Below are positions 33,117-64,000 of a stretch of DNA of 64,000 nt, piece after piece. Position 1 is the stretch's first letter. Each line of letters begins with the position of its first letter. Position numbers and translations under genes: made by a program. Below the pieces are notes generated by a model that saw only the letters and a list, made by a program, of their open reading frames with translations, was not told the origin of the DNA and did not search any database. Origin of the DNA: Littorina saxatilis (lineage: Eukaryota > Mollusca > Gastropoda > Littorinimorpha > Littorinidae); the NCBI RefSeq assembly GCF_037325665.1, contig NC_090255.1, positions 6,028,729 through 6,092,728 on the forward strand. The letters run 5' to 3'.

Positions 33117-33700
33117 GGACAACAGACTTCTCCGCGTGCAGTGAAACCGTGGCGGCACTGACCTGTGATGTAAGGCCGCAACTCCGATGAGAGGACACCA
33201 CCGAATAAAGGAGACCTTCTACGGTACTAAGTCTCTTTATTTGTTGTCTTGTCTAAAATAAACTGCCTGCAATGTACGGACACCCGGCTTTGGCCTGGTC
33301 AAATGTGACCTTTCCGCATCACCGGTATGTCTCACTGTCTCAGCAGATCCACTACTGATCGGGCTTGTAAAGTGGGATAAGGCTATCCATCCACTTGGTC
33401 ACATCAGTAGCAAAACTAATATACAGCATGCCGGGGTGTTCTCTGTGCACAGTTATATATTTTTTAAATAAATATAAGTACATTTTGGAACTGCCACGGG
33501 CACGTGTGCCTTATTGGGACATTATTCATCAAAGAAGAAAAACTCACATGCAACAGCAAGCAGTTAGTTAGTTAGTTAACTGTTGCTTAATGGGTCCAGC
33601 GGACCACACAGTTTAGGCCAAATCAGGACCCCAACAGCAAGCAGTGATTCCGAGCTGGAATGCAATTACCATAGTCCGGACCATATGCTGAGTCGAAGAT
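33117..33700 (+). repeat. Intergenic with possible retroposon tail
   Basis: GTTAGTTAGTTAGTTAACTG at about 33566 next to GGTCCAGCGGACC looks like the 3' microsatellite tail of a reverse-strand retroposon. The rest was not recognised. Confidence 0.3.
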
Positions 33701-33890
33701 TTGACTAAACTGTTTAAACTAGTAATTTGATTAAAAAATGAGGTTGTCACAGTGCCGCCTCAACTTCTTAAAAAAACAACGGATATGACGTCATCAAAGT
33801 CATTTATCAAAATAATGAGAAAAAACATCTGGGGATCATTATCTGCAATAATTCAGTTCACATGTAGAGTTTCATGAACTGGATATTTGG
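33700..33890 (-). repeat. TIR-4 fragment (reverse)
   Basis: CACAGTGCCGCCTCAAC and GGATATGACGTCATC are the reverse of conserved TIR-4 interior blocks; the copy is diverged and incomplete. Confidence 0.6.
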
Positions 33891-33944
33891 AGTAGTGTCA
33901 AGTTCCTGGAATCTCTACACTCAGTCACTGACGACACACTGACA

Positions 33945-34052
33945 TGACACACTGACACACACACACACACACCGGCACACTGACATGCGCACACACACAT
34001 CATACACACACACCGTAACACGGCCGGCACATACACACAGACACAGACACAC

Positions 34053-34083
<31 letters not shown>

Positions 34084-34240
34084 CTGACTGACACATCCAT
34101 ACACTGACACTGACACACACACACACGCACACACTGACTGTGACATTGACATACATGCACATACGTAAGCCTATATGGTCACACACCGTGCACTGACACA
34201 CACACCAACACACCCACACTGACACACACACAACCGCCAC
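33945..34240 (+). repeat. CA/CTGACA-rich simple repeat
   Basis: ACACAC runs interspersed with ACTGACAC words upstream of the DGKQ gene; non-coding. Confidence 0.85.
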
Positions 34241-34959
34241 GGTACGCGCCGCTACTGCAAAGCCGAGAGAGACTGAGAGAGAGAGAGATCGAGAGAGAGA
34301 AAGAGACGGCCGCTTGCCGGACCCCGGCGCCCCCCTCAGCCGTCTCGGCCAAGACGCCACACGCAATGCCGAAATCGTAGAAAATGTACACTCTTTTTGA
34401 GTGGAAAGAAAGAGGTATATTGCGTTTGTAATAGTTTTTAAACTTTTGCCAGTTCCATTTATTTCCGAGACTTGAAAATGCACTTCTAAGCTTTCTAAAT
34501 GTTTAGTTTCAAAACGTAAAAACACAAACAAAATCTCAGCGGTGACTATTTCGTTTGTCGAAGAAAATGTATAGTAATCTAGACACACCAAGTCCGAGAC
34601 TAAACTAAAGGCATCTGTTGAAAACCATAATATTCAGTTGACCCTTTGAACTCTCGGCCAGTTTTACGTTGGCTGCGCCAGCCTCCTGTTTCTGTGATGC
34701 GATGCTTCGCGGAGACGGCCAGCAGCCTCGATCTCGCTTCATAGTTTTGCTCATTTCCGCAAGCAGCGATTGATTGGCATATTATGATACTAGATTTATC
34801 CCTGCAAAATGGCCTTTGGTTTGCGTAAATGAAAATGTCCTGGCTTGCATTCGGTGTTGCGGTTTTGACAGGCCCGGCTGTGATAGCCCTAGGGTAAACT
34901 CCGGGCCTCGGATTTGTGAAGTGTCGTCTGCCACGGCTGAAGAAGCAGACGGACCTGCG

Positions 34960-63468
<28,509 letters not shown>

Positions 63469-63580
63469 GTGAGTAAATAAATGCCTTCTCTCAGGAGAGA
63501 GGAAAAAATAATGTTCTCTAGATTCATCAGTGTATATAACCTGTTCACTGACTTGCTTGTACACTACTGAATCGTCTATA

Positions 63581-63813
63581 CAGACCTGGGAACCCATTTT
63601 ATTTTGCCGTATTTTGTACGCATGATTGTCTAGAATAGGATACAGAATCCGTTAGTCGCCTCTTATGACATACTGAGGAGCATCGGGTAAATTCTTCCCC
63701 CTAACCCGCGGGGGGTGGATGTTCAAATGCTGTGTGGAATACGCTCATTTGTTTGAATAGACACCAAGTTTGTTTGAGAATACTCCAAGTGTAAAACAGG
63801 GTTCCCAGGTCTG
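63581..63813 (+). mobile_element. TIR-3 element between duplicated flanks
   Basis: CAGACCTGGGAACCCATT and GGGTTCCCAGGTCTG are the ends. No 6-bp duplication is present; instead about 100 bases before it (63478-63580) are copied after it (63815-63912). A reverse SINE-D head lies inside. Confidence 0.75.
63638..63716 (-). repeat. SINE-D head fragment (reverse)
   Basis: ACAGAATCCGTTAGTCGCCT to CCTAACCCGCGGGGGG is the reverse of the first 80 bases of SINE-D. Confidence 0.88.
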
Positions 63814-63942
63814 AAATGCCTTCTCTCAGGAGAGAGAACAATTTTTCTCTAGATTCATCAGAGTATATAACCTGTTCATGGACTTGCTTGTTCACGAGGG
63901 AATCGTCTATGATTTATACGTCACTCACTTACTCGCTTGCTG

Positions 63943-64000
63943 ACCGTATTTTCGGGACTACAAGGCGCTTTGTTGTTATAGGCGCCGCCCCGACTTTTTA
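63943..64000 (+). repeat. TIR-6 left end, cut by window edge
   Basis: GACCGTATTTTCGGGACTAC and AAGGCGC resemble the TIR-6 terminus at 21102; the remainder lies outside. Confidence 0.55.

Noticed and set aside
34774-34959. Upstream extension of the DGKQ reading frame
   Set aside because: Open but begins at TTG with no ATG; composition fits a 5' UTR. The ATG at 34960 has a good context.

Overview
The window is eukaryotic and repeat-rich, and looks like nuclear DNA of a mollusc, most likely a marine gastropod. This is inferred from long introns with GT-AG borders, animal gene families (an FKBP11-like immunophilin and a diacylglycerol kinase theta), and abundant tRNA-derived SINEs with shared 3' domains ending in AAAC, GAA or AAAG repeats. 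No prokaryotic, CRISPR, rRNA or functional tRNA genes were seen, and no retrovirus or LTR element was recognised.

Three protein-coding genes lie head-to-tail on the + strand. (1) A C2H2 zinc-finger gene enters from the left edge; its last six exons lie between 231 and 12601 and end in an acidic, repeat-bearing C terminus. (2) A complete FKBP11-like gene (17348-25415, six coding exons, 183 residues) encodes a signal peptide, one FKBP domain with its catalytic pocket conserved, one membrane span and a C-terminal KKxx ER-retrieval signal. (3) The 5' part of a diacylglycerol kinase theta (DGKQ) gene (34960 to beyond the right edge) carries three C1 domains, an acidic linker and the start of the Ras-associating domain; the kinase domain lies outside. 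Exon phases join consistently through all three models.

Almost everything else is mobile or tandem DNA. There is one nearly intact 3.3-kb RTE-like LINE with a 12-bp target-site duplication (47420-50699), two short non-autonomous Helitrons with canonical ends, at least six SINE families (many with 9-14 bp target-site duplications), several terminal-inverted-repeat families, a set of TIR elements that make 6-bp target-site duplications, and satellites with 25 to 60 bp units. Elements are often nested, up to three deep (43307-44391).

The points most worth a second look are: a 575-bp array with 16 perfect kappa-B sites in DGKQ intron 1; satellites that sit inside TIR elements in three independent cases; the 6-bp-TSD transposon group and its two insertions into nearly the same spot of another element; and exon ends of DGKQ copied repeatedly into adjacent introns, giving spare splice donors and acceptors, together with a candidate 9-nt micro-exon. 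Family names such as SINE-A or TIR-1 are local labels used only here.
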